From the NCBI GenBank assembly GCA_012728235.1, contig JAAYFL010000028.1, positions 1 to 64,000 of the forward strand: DNA of 64,000 nt, given 5' to 3'. The translations under genes and the position numbers were made by a program. The notes beneath the pieces are model-generated. The model had not been told where the DNA came from. It saw nothing but the letters and a program-made list of their open reading frames with translations, and ran no database searches. This DNA is from Synergistaceae bacterium (GTDB lineage Bacteria > Synergistota > Synergistia > Synergistales > Synergistaceae). Within the stretch, counting starts at the first letter, position 1. Every line of letters begins with the position of its first letter. Positions 35,951-45,279 of the stretch are shown here, piece after piece.

Positions 35951-37912
35951 ATGTATCTTGGAAAAGCAGATGTCAATACCTATGAAAAGGGGGCGGGAAG
36001 AGAGTTTTTAGTTTCAAACGGATTAGGAAGTTATAGCTTTTCAACAGTAATAGGAGCCAATACAAGAAGAGAGCATGGACTCTTAGTTACCCGCCCAAAT
36101 GAAGATACGCAACACTCTGTACTCATAAGTAAAATCGAAGAGACTGTTTCTTACCAAAACAAAAAATATCTACTTTCTACAAACCACTATAAAGATTTAG
36201 TATATCCGGATGGATATAGGTATATACAAGAATATCAAGGTAATCCCTTTCCAAGCATCTTATTTGTTATTCACAGCATACTTCTCAAAAAATCAATTTT
36301 TATGCCACGAGGCAAACCTTGCACAATTCTAAAATATGAGTTGCTAGCAGCACCTGACAAGATCAAGCTTGACTTACGTCCTCTATTTGCACACAGACCC
36401 AATAATCAAACTTCAGATTTAGGAAAAGATAAATTTGAGGTGAATAATCTAGCTACAAACCTCCTTAATATTGAAGGAAGAGGGCTAAAAAGCTATTGTT
36501 CATTTACGTCAGGGGAATGGTCAACTAAGCCTTTATGGTTTGAAAATATATACTATAAACAAGACGATAGTGAAGATGCTTTGTCTCTCGACAAACTATG
36601 GTCACCAGGATCTTTGACAAAAGAAATTGCTGAAGGCGATACATTATATGTTGTTCTTTCTTCAGAGCCTACTGTTTTTTCCATGGAAGAGCTTGCTTTA
36701 CTGGAAAAAGAAGCTGCAGGAAGATTTGATCATGTAATAAAAAAGGCTAAATTACCTGCGTTGAGTAGTGCGGAACAAGATATGCTTTTTGCTTCCTATC
36801 ATTTAGTAGACGACAGGCCAGATTCTATTCCTACAATATATACTGGATACCCTTCGGTAGAAATAAGATCAAGGGACACTTTTATTTCTCTTCCAGGTTT
36901 AACTTTAGCAACAGGACGGGAATCACTAGCTGAAAGGACTTTAACCCTATGGTTAGAAAGAGCTAGAGAGTGTGGTTGGATTATGCCCGAATATTTAACT
37001 GCAGATGGAGTCCCTATTTTCGAATGTGTCGATAGTGGTCTTTGGTTTGTTTATGCAGCCGATAAATTTCTAAATCATGTCGAAAATATCACAATAGATA
37101 ATAAAAAGCTAATCACAGATGCCATTCATTCTATAGTAGACAAATATTTGTATGGAATTCCTGAGCTTGATACAACCTACGAAGAAAACGGCTTATTGTG
37201 TATAAAAAAAACAGATACACCAAGACAATGGATGCATAGTGTAATTAACGGAAAAGAAATAGTATCAAGGATTGGCTATTTAGTAGAAGTTAATGCTCTT
37301 TGGTACAATGCAATAAAAGTAGCTGAAAAGTACTCTGAAGAAAGTAATTTGAAAGAGAAATATTCTAGAATTGCCGCCTTATGTGTTGAATCATTTCATA
37401 AAGTCTTCTGGTGTTCAGAAATGGGTGGATTATTTGATTTTGTTGACCCTGAAAGCAAGCAACAAGATATGTCTATCAGGCCAAATCAAATTTTGGCTAT
37501 ATCATTGCCATATAGTCCTTTTGAAGGACATGATTTCTCCAAAAAAATATTAAGACTTTGTTGGGATGAGTTGTATACAACATATGGGCTACGCACCTTA
37601 GATCCGCATCACGATAAGTTTAAAGGCCGTTCAGAAGGAAGACTAGATCAGAGACAAAAGGCGCGTTTTCGTGGAATGGCTTGGACGTGGTTGCTAGGAC
37701 ATTTTATTACTGCCTATTTAAAATGTAATCCTACTAGAAAAGACTTAGGTTGGATTTTTATAAGACCTTTTAATTCTCACTTAAGACATGGGTGTCTTGG
37801 TGGTGTGGCAGAATATTTTGACGGCATTATGCCTTACAGGGCACATGGAGACGTATTAAGTGCCACTGCCCACGGAGAGCTTTTAAGAGTGCTTTTCGAA
37901 GATCTTGTATAG
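35951..37912 (+). CDS. Amylo-alpha-1,6-glucosidase (glycogen debranching enzyme type)
   Basis: 653 residues. The N-terminal part, with FLVSNGLGSYSFSTVIGANTRREHGLLV, matches the bacterial/archaeal GDE N-domain. The C-terminal half is a GH133-type (alpha/alpha)6 catalytic region with EIRSRDTFISLPGL, SIRPNQILAISLPYSPF, the GLRTLDPHHDKFKG segment and GLGHFITAY-like packing. It hydrolyses alpha-1,6 branch points. ATG 35951 is used: the SD AAGGAGA (35936-35942) overlaps the earlier ATG 35942. It is downstream of whiA by 25 nt and precedes gap-pgk-tpiA. No signal peptide, so cytoplasmic glycogen turnover is inferred. Confidence 0.88.
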   Translation: MYLGKADVNTYEKGAGREFLVSNGLGSYSFSTVIGANTRREHGLLVTRPNEDTQHSVLISKIEETVSYQNKKYLLSTNHYKDLVYPDGYRYIQEYQGNPFPSILFVIHSILLKKSIFMPRGKPCTILKYELLAAPDKIKLDLRPLFAHRPNNQTSDLGKDKFEVNNLATNLLNIEGRGLKSYCSFTSGEWSTKPLWFENIYYKQDDSEDALSLDKLWSPGSLTKEIAEGDTLYVVLSSEPTVFSMEELALLEKEAAGRFDHVIKKAKLPALSSAEQDMLFASYHLVDDRPDSIPTIYTGYPSVEIRSRDTFISLPGLTLATGRESLAERTLTLWLERARECGWIMPEYLTADGVPIFECVDSGLWFVYAADKFLNHVENITIDNKKLITDAIHSIVDKYLYGIPELDTTYEENGLLCIKKTDTPRQWMHSVINGKEIVSRIGYLVEVNALWYNAIKVAEKYSEESNLKEKYSRIAALCVESFHKVFWCSEMGGLFDFVDPESKQQDMSIRPNQILAISLPYSPFEGHDFSKKILRLCWDELYTTYGLRTLDPHHDKFKGRSEGRLDQRQKARFRGMAWTWLLGHFITAYLKCNPTRKDLGWIFIRPFNSHLRHGCLGGVAEYFDGIMPYRAHGDVLSATAHGELLRVLFEDLV

Positions 37913-37948
37913 GGCATAAAAGACAATTTTTTAGTTAATGTACGCCTG

Positions 37949-37983
37949 CTAATAGGGGAATTCTTTAATGTGCCTCCTATTAG
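37949..37983 (+). promoter_or_regulatory. Hairpin in the leader of gap
   Basis: CTAATAGG (37949-37956) pairs with CCTATTAG (37976-37983) around a 19-nt loop. No T run follows, so it is not a simple terminator. It could be an operator-like inverted repeat or a leader structure ahead of gap-pgk-tpiA. Confidence 0.45.
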
Positions 37984-38020
37984 TAAGCAACAAATATATA
38001 TAAATTAGGGAGGCTTTTTT

Positions 38021-39043
38021 ATGTCAAAATATAAAGTGGCTATCAATGGATTTGGAAGGATAGGACGTCTATCAATGCGGGCTTTTTTTGCTAATAGTGA
38101 AGTTGATAATCTCTTTGATATTGTTGCAGTCAATGATCTGACTCCACCTACATCTTTAGAATATCTTTTAAAATATGATTCTGTATTTCGTCGTTTCCCT
38201 GGAGAAGTATCTTTAGAACAAAATGATCTTGTTGTAAATGGCAAAAAAATAAGAACTTTTTCTGAGGCAGATCCAACAAGGCTTCCATGGAATGATTTAG
38301 GAGTAGATTTGGTAATTGAATCAACAGGAAGATTTACAAATGCCGAGAAGGCCGAAGCTCACATTTCATCGGGTGCCAAAAAAGTTATCATAACAGCTCC
38401 TGCAAAAAATCATCATGTCACGGTGGTAATGGGGGTTAATGAAAACATCTATAATGCTAAAACTCATAACATTATTTCGAACGCTTCTTGTACAACTAAT
38501 TGTCTTGCACCTGTTTGTAAGGTTCTGCACGAAGAATTTGGTATTATTTCTGGTTTAATGAACACCATACACTCTTATACAAACGATCAAGTAACGCTAG
38601 ATTTCCCTAAAGCGAATCTTGCTCGTGGACGAGCTGCTGCTTTGTCTATAATTCCAACAACTACAGGTGCAGCAAAGGCAATATCTGAAGTAATGCCGGA
38701 GCTCAAAGGCAAGTTAAATGGATTAGCCCTAAGAGTGCCAACTCCTAACGTATCTGTTGTAGACCTTACTGTAACTTTAGATAAGAAAGTAAAAGTTGAG
38801 GATATTAATGGAGCTATGAAAGAATATTCCGATGGAGTTCTCAAGGGTATACTTGGTTATGAAACGGAAGATTTGGTTTCGATGGATTTTATAGGAGACA
38901 GTCACTCTTCTATTTTTGCTCCAAATCATACCTTAGTTATTGGAGATAATCTTGTAAAAGTACTTGCGTGGTATGACAATGAATGGGCCTACAGTAAAAG
39001 AGTTATCGATTTAGCAAACTTTGTTTTTAAGAAAGGCTTATAA
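38021..39043 (+). CDS. gap: Glyceraldehyde-3-phosphate dehydrogenase
   Basis: Glycolytic/gluconeogenic NAD(P)-dependent dehydrogenase. NAD fold INGFGRIGR at 9-17; active-site SNASCTTNCLAP with Cys157; SYTNDQVTLD and LAWYDNEWAYSKRV near the end. 340 residues. A clear AGGGAGGC SD. Heads the gap-pgk-tpiA run. Confidence 0.97.
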   Translation: MSKYKVAINGFGRIGRLSMRAFFANSEVDNLFDIVAVNDLTPPTSLEYLLKYDSVFRRFPGEVSLEQNDLVVNGKKIRTFSEADPTRLPWNDLGVDLVIESTGRFTNAEKAEAHISSGAKKVIITAPAKNHHVTVVMGVNENIYNAKTHNIISNASCTTNCLAPVCKVLHEEFGIISGLMNTIHSYTNDQVTLDFPKANLARGRAAALSIIPTTTGAAKAISEVMPELKGKLNGLALRVPTPNVSVVDLTVTLDKKVKVEDINGAMKEYSDGVLKGILGYETEDLVSMDFIGDSHSSIFAPNHTLVIGDNLVKVLAWYDNEWAYSKRVIDLANFVFKKGL

Positions 39044-39045
39044 CC

Positions 39046-40245
39046 GTGTGTCTTAATGCTTTTACCCCTAACGAAGTTAGGGGTAAAAGAGTATTACTTC
39101 GGGTGGATTTTAATGTTCCTTTTCACGATGGAAAAGTAAGTGATAACACTCGAATCATATCTCACCTGGCTACCATAAAGTCCCTTCTCGAAGCAGATGC
39201 CAAAGTGGCGATATTGTCACATCTAGGCCGCCCTAAAGGTGTTCGTAACCCAGAATTTTCTCTTGAACCAATGGGAGAAGAGTTGGCTAGGATAACAGGC
39301 TGGAATGTCCGATTTGTGCAAGACTGTATAGGAGAGAAAGTATTAGAAGCGGTTTCTAACTGGGATTCTAAAGATATTCTTCTTCTTGAGAACGTTCGTT
39401 ACTATGCTGAGGAAGAGAAAAATGATTATGTTTTTGCTCAACAACTTGCCGAAAATTTTGATTTATTTATTATGGATGCTTTTAGTGTGGCACATAGAAC
39501 ACATGCATCTACGGTTGCAATTGCAAAGATATTGCCTACATATGCCGGAAAATTAATGCAAAAAGAAATTGAAATTCTTGGTTCTATAAGAGATACCCCA
39601 GAAAAACCCTTTCTCTTAATACTTGGAGGAGCAAAGGTGTCCGATAAAATAGGAGCGGTAAAAAACTTAATAACTAAAGCAGATACAATACTTATCGGTG
39701 GTGGCATGGCATTTACTTTTTTAAAGGCTGCGGGATATTGTATAGGTAATTCTCTTTGTGATTATGATCGACTTGACTATGCTAAAGAAACATTGTCTTA
39801 CGCAAAGGAATTAGGAGTGAAGGTGCTGCTACCTATAGACATTGTTGTCGCAGCTGAATGTAGTTTTGCCTCGCCCTGTAAAACAGTATTAGTTGATAAA
39901 ATCCCTTCCGATTTAATGGGATTGGATATTGGTCCTCTAACAGTTGAGTTGTTTAAAGAAGAAATATCAAAGGCAAAAACGATTCTTTGGAATGGGCCAA
40001 TGGGGGTCTTTGAAATACAGAGTTTTTCAAATGGAACAAGATCGATTGCTCTTGCTTTAGGTGAGGCCACGGCAAAAAATAATGCATTTACTGTTATAGG
40101 CGGTGGAGATTCAGCTGCAGCAGTAGTAGTTTTTCAAGATAAAGACAGAGTCTCTCATGTCTCAAGTGGTGGGGGAGCGAGCCTGGAATTTTTTGAAGGA
40201 AAGATGCTTCCAGGAATAGAACCATTAATGAAAACAGGCTGCTAA
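39046..40245 (+). CDS. pgk: Phosphoglycerate kinase
   Basis: ATP-forming step of glycolysis. RVDFNVPFHDGKVSDNTRI, SHLGRPKG, LLENVRYYAEEEKND, and C-terminal VIGGGDSAAAV with SSGGGASLEFFEG. 399 residues. GTG start 2 nt after the gap stop. Its usual fusion partner tpiA is separate here. Confidence 0.97.
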   Translation: MCLNAFTPNEVRGKRVLLRVDFNVPFHDGKVSDNTRIISHLATIKSLLEADAKVAILSHLGRPKGVRNPEFSLEPMGEELARITGWNVRFVQDCIGEKVLEAVSNWDSKDILLLENVRYYAEEEKNDYVFAQQLAENFDLFIMDAFSVAHRTHASTVAIAKILPTYAGKLMQKEIEILGSIRDTPEKPFLLILGGAKVSDKIGAVKNLITKADTILIGGGMAFTFLKAAGYCIGNSLCDYDRLDYAKETLSYAKELGVKVLLPIDIVVAAECSFASPCKTVLVDKIPSDLMGLDIGPLTVELFKEEISKAKTILWNGPMGVFEIQSFSNGTRSIALALGEATAKNNAFTVIGGGDSAAAVVVFQDKDRVSHVSSGGGASLEFFEGKMLPGIEPLMKTGC

Positions 40246-40272
40246 TTATACTTTATTAGGAGGCGTGTGTTG

Positions 40273-41070
40273 ATGCGTGAAAAATTTATTGCTGGTAATT
40301 GGAAAATGGCTAACGGACCTAAGGAAGCCACGGATTATATATTACGATTTGCGGAGTTGTTTTTTCAAACAACGAGCGTAATAAAAGCTCAAAAAGATGA
40401 AAAGATAAAAATAGCGATATTTCCACCTTCAATCTCACTATCAAATATTATCCATGAAAAAGTAAAAACAGGACTACCTATTATATTAGGTGGCCAAAAC
40501 ATGCACTGGGAAAAAAAAGGTGCTTATACAGGGGAAATTTCAGCACAGATGTTGAAAGAAGCAGGCTGTTCACATGTTATTATAGGACATAGTGAGAGGC
40601 GTACTTTGTTTAATGAAACAAATATATTTCTAAATAAAAAAATATCAGCTGCACTTGAAGAAGATCTGACAACAGTATTCTGTTTAGGCGAGCATCTTGA
40701 AGAAAAAGAGTCACAAAAAACACATGAAGTTATAAGAAAGCAATTTCTAGAGGGACTAAATGAAATAAAAATTGATCAATTTTCCAAAAAAATAATAATA
40801 GCTTACGAGCCGATATGGGCAATTGGATCTGGAATCACAGCAACTTCTTCTGATGCACAAAATGTTTGCTCTTTTATAAGGGAGTTAATATCCGAATCAT
40901 TTGGAGAAAAGGAAGCCAGTAAGAGTGTTATTCTCTATGGTGGAAGTGTAAAAACAAATAACACAGAATCATTTTTAACTGAAAAAGATATTGATGGTGT
41001 TCTAGTCGGTGGTGCTTCGATAGACCCTAATAGTTTTTTTGATATAGTTAAAAAAGCTGTGAAAAGTTAA
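40273..41070 (+). CDS. tpiA: Triose-phosphate isomerase
   Basis: Interconverts DHAP and GAP. AGNWKMANG (Lys and Asn of the active site), GHSERRTLF (catalytic His), YEPIWAIGSG (catalytic Glu), and phosphate loop LYGGSVKTNN with VGGASIDP. 265 residues, about 15 longer than usual through a loop after residue 25. ATG 40273 is preferred to GTG 40267 or TTG 40270 because SD AGGAGG (40258-40263) is 9 nt away. Confidence 0.96.
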   Translation: MREKFIAGNWKMANGPKEATDYILRFAELFFQTTSVIKAQKDEKIKIAIFPPSISLSNIIHEKVKTGLPIILGGQNMHWEKKGAYTGEISAQMLKEAGCSHVIIGHSERRTLFNETNIFLNKKISAALEEDLTTVFCLGEHLEEKESQKTHEVIRKQFLEGLNEIKIDQFSKKIIIAYEPIWAIGSGITATSSDAQNVCSFIRELISESFGEKEASKSVILYGGSVKTNNTESFLTEKDIDGVLVGGASIDPNSFFDIVKKAVKS

Positions 41071-41130
41071 ATAATAATTTTATAGAATTAACGTAACATA
41101 AGATATATTATAAGACATTAATTTAATATT

Positions 41131-41190
41131 AAATATAGCGGTCTTTTTATGTTTTCTGTTTCTTTATAAAGTTGGCCGCTATATTTTTGT
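41131..41190 (+). terminator. Terminator between convergent tpiA and rsfS
   Basis: Perfect 11-bp stem, 41131-41141 with 41176-41186, a 34-nt loop and a following T run. AT-rich flanks on both sides could let it also serve the minus-strand rsfS operon. The rest of the 228-nt gap shows nothing definite. Confidence 0.75.
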
Positions 41191-41298
41191 ATTCTTTATA
41201 CCCACTTCTCTCACTCAAAGTGATTCTAAATGTAGGTTATAAAACTAATATTTATTTAATAGAAATTAACTTTGTATATGTGTAAAAGGTAAAAAATA

Positions 41299-41676
41299 TC
41301 AAAGCTTATTTTCTTCGTCTTCAAAGTGTTTTGCCGGAGCGTCTCCCCAAAGAGAATCTAGTCGATAGTACTCATTCCCTTCTTTGCTTAATATATTAAC
41401 TACAAGGTGTCCAGCATCCATTAGGCACCATTTAGAACTGTTTTCTCCTTCAATATTATGTGGTAATTTTAAATCGTCTAATATTCTACTTGTAATGTCT
41501 TTTAGTGTTTTCGCGTGTAAATCTGATTGTGCAATTGCGACAATAAAGGCCTCTGTGAACCCTGACACCTGGGATAAGTCATGTAAGGTGACGGATAAAG
41601 CGTGTTTTTCTATTAAGGCATCTGCTATAGGCTTATATTGGGCTAAAAATTCATCTCTTAATGTGTTTGTATTCAT
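41299..41676 (-). CDS. rsfS: Ribosomal silencing factor RsfS
   Basis: Binds L14 and blocks 30S-50S joining in starvation. 125 residues. VTLHDLSQVSGFTEAFIVAIAQSDLHAKTL and WCLMDAGHLVVNIL, then YYRLDSLWGDAP, match the family. The usual vvHif element reads VVNIL here, with Asn at the His position. Last gene of the rplU-rpmA-obgE-nadD-LCP-rsfS run. Confidence 0.93.
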   Translation of the reverse strand: MNTNTLRDEFLAQYKPIADALIEKHALSVTLHDLSQVSGFTEAFIVAIAQSDLHAKTLKDITSRILDDLKLPHNIEGENSSKWCLMDAGHLVVNILSKEGNEYYRLDSLWGDAPAKHFEDEENKL

Positions 41677-41723
41677 AAAATATCATCCCTTTTATATTCT
41701 TTTGTATATTTTTGTTTAATTGC

Positions 41724-43145
41724 TTAATGTGTCTTTTTGCTTGTAATTTCAATAATCCTATCTAGCCTGGACAATAAAAGATCATAGTCGTGTCCAATTA
41801 TAATTGTTGCATAATAAGCTTGTTTGTTTTGCCTAATGAGAGTTTGTGGAATATTCATCAAACGACCCAGTGTTTGGGCAGTATTTATACATGATAATGA
41901 TGCTGTTGTTGGGTATATGATATTCATAGTCTTGTAGTCAAAGTGTTTTGCATTGCCTTTATGGATAACATCTATTCCTATTTGTTGTAATTTAGTCGCA
42001 ACTTTTTCGGCTATTCCTGCCTTGCCAGTTCCATTTAATACCGCTATAGAATCGGACATGGACTTTATGTTTGTTAATATATTCTCTTTGTTATCAATTT
42101 CAGATCCTTTAATAATATTATTATTACTACTACTATTTTCAGTGCCAAGATTATTTATATCATCTGTAGCATTAGAATATGTCATTGATACACCAGCAAA
42201 AGTTGTAGTTTTATTTAATTTACCATTTCCAGACAGGAGAACTTCTACAGGCTCACTTATAAATTGTTTTGCTTCTTCTACATCTCCAATCCAGTAACTA
42301 AGTTTACCTATAAAGTCTGGGGTCCCATGTAAAGTTGAAAAGAATATCTGATTTCTAGGCAACTCATTTTGTATGAATCCTGCTAACTGAACAGCTAATA
42401 ATGGCGACATATCTGTTTTAAACAGCCTTATTAATTGTTTTGTTATTTTGGGAATTTTTATAATATTACTTGGATCGTAAGCTTTTTTAACCAAGGCTTT
42501 GATAAATTGTTGTTGTCTATGTACTCTCCCTATATCTCCAGATGCATCCTTACGATATCTTACAAAATGTAATGCAGTTTGCCCATCCATAAGCTGAAGC
42601 CCGGGTTTTATATTGATGTCTAGCTTTCCTGCTCGATCTACATACCGCATCTTTTTGGGTACATCAATTTCTATGCCACCCAAAGCGTCTACAAGGGCAG
42701 GGAAAGAGTCATAGTCAACAAGTAGATAGTATAGAATAGGTTGGTCAATATATTTTTCAACAGTAGCTTTTATAAGATCTGGCCCTCCGAAAGCAAAAGC
42801 ATGGTTTAATTTTTGGTAGCCGTATCCAGAAACCTCTACCCTTGTATCTCTAGGTAAAGATAATATGCGTACATTTTTATCATCTATATCGATAGTTACA
42901 AATAAGATGGTGTCAGATCTTCTTGAACTGTCAACATTATCTTCTCCCAAAACTAAAATATTAAAGCGTCCTTGCTCCTTTAATATCCTATACTGAGCAC
43001 TTTCACTATCAATATTTTTTTGAACCTCTTTTAAAATATCGCTTGAGGTTGAGTGAAGGGCATTATAAAAACGTAATCCTATTCCAGCAGTTAGAGAAAG
43101 AATTGCACAAAAAATCATAATAATACTTTTTTTATTGAGCTTCAC
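41724..43145 (-). CDS. LytR-CpsA-Psr (LCP) family protein with LytR C-terminal domain
   Basis: Membrane-anchored phosphotransferase type. In Gram-positives LCP enzymes attach undecaprenyl-linked glycopolymers to peptidoglycan. One N-terminal TM helix (about 8-26), then the LCP domain: ILVLGEDNVDSSRRSDTILFV, ILSLPRDTRVEV, KLNHAFAFGGP, GLQLMDGQTALHFVRYRKD and GDIGRVHRQQQFI, with its conserved Asp/Arg residues. A low-complexity Asn/Ser segment leads to a LytR_C domain (about 365-460). GTG start immediately after the nadD stop, SD GGAGG 7 nt upstream. Confidence 0.92.
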   Translation of the reverse strand: MKLNKKSIIMIFCAILSLTAGIGLRFYNALHSTSSDILKEVQKNIDSESAQYRILKEQGRFNILVLGEDNVDSSRRSDTILFVTIDIDDKNVRILSLPRDTRVEVSGYGYQKLNHAFAFGGPDLIKATVEKYIDQPILYYLLVDYDSFPALVDALGGIEIDVPKKMRYVDRAGKLDINIKPGLQLMDGQTALHFVRYRKDASGDIGRVHRQQQFIKALVKKAYDPSNIIKIPKITKQLIRLFKTDMSPLLAVQLAGFIQNELPRNQIFFSTLHGTPDFIGKLSYWIGDVEEAKQFISEPVEVLLSGNGKLNKTTTFAGVSMTYSNATDDINNLGTENSSSNNNIIKGSEIDNKENILTNIKSMSDSIAVLNGTGKAGIAEKVATKLQQIGIDVIHKGNAKHFDYKTMNIIYPTTASLSCINTAQTLGRLMNIPQTLIRQNKQAYYATIIIGHDYDLLLSRLDRIIEITSKKTH

Positions 43146-43778
43146 CTATATACCTCCATATGATTTTTTGTATAAATTATTTTTTTCAATAAAATTATCA
43201 ACAAGTGGTGGCACCAAAAAACGTATACTTCTATTGTTTCTAATTCGCTCGCGTAATTCTGTGCTTGAAATAGCCAAGAGAGGTATTTCAAGGGGAATGA
43301 TAAGCTTTAAAAAATCTTTTGTTAGCTCATTTTGAAGATGTTTATGTGTATAGCCATAGCGACTAACAGCTACAAATTTACACTTTTTGAGAATGTCACC
43401 TGTATTTTTCCACGTAAGTATATTCATAACTGCATCTAAGCCTGTAATAAAATAAAACTCCGCGTCTTGATATTCTGGCATTAAACTAAGTATGTTTAGT
43501 GTGTCTGCAGTGTAACTTGTTCCCTTTCTTTCTATTTCTATTCTTGAAACACTAAAATAGGGACAGTCAGTAGTTGCTAATACGGTCATCATATACCGGT
43601 CTTCGGCAGAGGTAACCCTTTGTCCTGTTTTGTGTGGGGGAACTCCTGTTGGTATAAAAATTACTTCGGACAAGTTCAGTGCAGCATGAGCTTCATCTGC
43701 AGCCCTAAGGTGTCCGTAGTGTATAGGGTCAAAAGTCCCTCCCATTATTCCTATCTTTCTAATAGGGCAGTTTTTCAT
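43146..43778 (-). CDS. nadD: Nicotinate-nucleotide adenylyltransferase
   Basis: Forms deamido-NAD from nicotinate mononucleotide and ATP. Family start IGIMGGTFDPIHYGHLRAA, with FIPTGVPPHK and SSTELRERIRN at the C-terminus. The frame extends upstream to 43925, but the ATG at 43778 follows SD GGAGG by a short spacer and gives the canonical N-terminus, so the longer version, which would overlap obgE, is rejected. 210 residues. Confidence 0.94.
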   Translation of the reverse strand: MKNCPIRKIGIMGGTFDPIHYGHLRAADEAHAALNLSEVIFIPTGVPPHKTGQRVTSAEDRYMMTVLATTDCPYFSVSRIEIERKGTSYTADTLNILSLMPEYQDAEFYFITGLDAVMNILTWKNTGDILKKCKFVAVSRYGYTHKHLQNELTKDFLKLIIPLEIPLLAISSTELRERIRNNRSIRFLVPPLVDNFIEKNNLYKKSYGGI

Positions 43779-43827
43779 GTGGCCTCCGTAGGTAATGATA
43801 GTTGATTTTTTCATATTTTGTTTAATA

Positions 43828-45186
43828 CTATTCGCTTGTATTTTCATTACTATCTGTTTCTTGATTATCTTCATCCATATCTGGTGGAAAATAACCAGGA
43901 TAAAAATTAAAATCACTATATCCAATTGTCACTGTATCACCGGCTTGTGCACCAGCTGCCTCAAGAAGTTGTTCAACTTTATATTTTCTAAGTAATATTA
44001 TAAAGCGTCCTAAATTTTCATCCTGGGTTAAATCATATCTTTCTGCGGCCTTTTCGAGCTGTCTATGTATGACTTGAAATCCGCCTCCATGGAGTTTTAT
44101 TACTTCTATCTTGTTTTTCTGACGCTTTAAAGTATTATCTATTTTCTCTTCAACGGCAAATAATCGTACCTCACTGTGGGGTCTGGGGTTTGATTTGGAA
44201 AATTCTATTATCTGTTTTACTAAGTCTACAACTCCTTCTCCAGTTAATGCACTGATAGGATAAAACTTAATATTATTCTTTTTAAAATGTTTTTCTAAAG
44301 CTTTTATAACTTCATTAGTATCATCCAATACGTCGATTTTATTTCCAACTACTATATAAGGGCGTTCTTTTAATTGATTATCATATGATTTCATTTCATG
44401 TCTAATTATTTCGAAATCCGCTATATGTTGATTAAAATCATTGTGTTCTAAACTAAGCACGTGTATTAAAAGTCGAGTACGTTCTATGTGCCTTAAAAAT
44501 TCTAAGCCCAATCCTTTATTAAGATGGGCTCCTTCAATAAGGCCAGGAATATCTGCGATTACAATCCGTTCGAATCCAGTGTTTAATACCCCAAGATTCG
44601 GCGAAAGTGTAGTAAAGGGATAATCAGCAATTTTTGGTTCTGCATTGGATATCGCTGCTAAAATACTTGATTTACCAACATTTGGTAACCCTACCAACCC
44701 TATATCAGCTATTAGATGCAATTCTAAACGTAATTCAACTTCTTCTCCTAAATCACCTTTCTCGCAAAATCTGGGGGCTTTTCTTCTAGAAGACGCGAAG
44801 TGTTTGTTGCCTCGTCCTCCCCTTCCACCCATAGCAGCAAAAAAGCGATCTCCAGGCTCTACAAGATCTGCAAGTCCTAAGTTCGTTTCTGCGTCATAAA
44901 AAAGAGTACCACATGGCACAAAGATGACAGTATCTGTTCCGGCTGCACCATTTTTTTGGCGTCCTTTTCCGTGTACACCATTGACTCCTTTTATGATTCT
45001 TAAATGTTCCAGGTCAGCGAGAGTCTGTATATTTGTAGTGGCTTCAAATATTATACTACCTCCACGCCCACCATTTCCACCGTCAGGTCCGCCATTAGGT
45101 TTAAATTTTTCTCTTAAAAAACTCATACATCCGTTTCCACCTCTTCCAGCCTTGGCAGAAACTCGTAGTGAATCAACAAATTTCAT
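43828..45186 (-). CDS. obgE: Obg-family GTPase
   Basis: Essential GTPase in 50S maturation and stress control. N-terminal glycine-rich Obg fold (SAKAGRGGNGCMSFLREKF through about 155), G1 GLPNVGKSS, G3 DIPGLIEGAHLNKGLG, G4 NKID, and a C-terminal OCT domain (about 340-430) ending in an acidic tail (DEDNQETDSNENTSE). 452 residues. Downstream of rpmA after an attenuator-like hairpin. Confidence 0.95.
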   Translation of the reverse strand: MKFVDSLRVSAKAGRGGNGCMSFLREKFKPNGGPDGGNGGRGGSIIFEATTNIQTLADLEHLRIIKGVNGVHGKGRQKNGAAGTDTVIFVPCGTLFYDAETNLGLADLVEPGDRFFAAMGGRGGRGNKHFASSRRKAPRFCEKGDLGEEVELRLELHLIADIGLVGLPNVGKSSILAAISNAEPKIADYPFTTLSPNLGVLNTGFERIVIADIPGLIEGAHLNKGLGLEFLRHIERTRLLIHVLSLEHNDFNQHIADFEIIRHEMKSYDNQLKERPYIVVGNKIDVLDDTNEVIKALEKHFKKNNIKFYPISALTGEGVVDLVKQIIEFSKSNPRPHSEVRLFAVEEKIDNTLKRQKNKIEVIKLHGGGFQVIHRQLEKAAERYDLTQDENLGRFIILLRKYKVEQLLEAAGAQAGDTVTIGYSDFNFYPGYFPPDMDEDNQETDSNENTSE

Positions 45187-45227
45187 ATAAATACCTCATT
45201 TTTAAAAACTTCTAGGGTAATCTGAAA

Positions 45228-45261
45228 ATTAAAGGGGGCCTAATTTAAGGCCCCCTTTAGT
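45228..45261 (-). terminator. Hairpin between rpmA and obgE, probable partial terminator
   Basis: GC-rich perfect 10-bp stem, 45231-45240 with 45249-45258, and a short AT loop. On the minus strand a short AATTTT follows. It may reduce read-through from the abundant ribosomal genes into obgE. Confidence 0.7.
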
Positions 45262-45279
45262 AGCTTTATTTTTGAAGAA

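Noticed and set aside
43779-43925. N-terminal extension of nadD with a hydrophobic start resembling a signal anchor
   Set aside because: It overlaps the end of obgE, while the ATG at 43778 has a perfect SD and the canonical family N-terminus.
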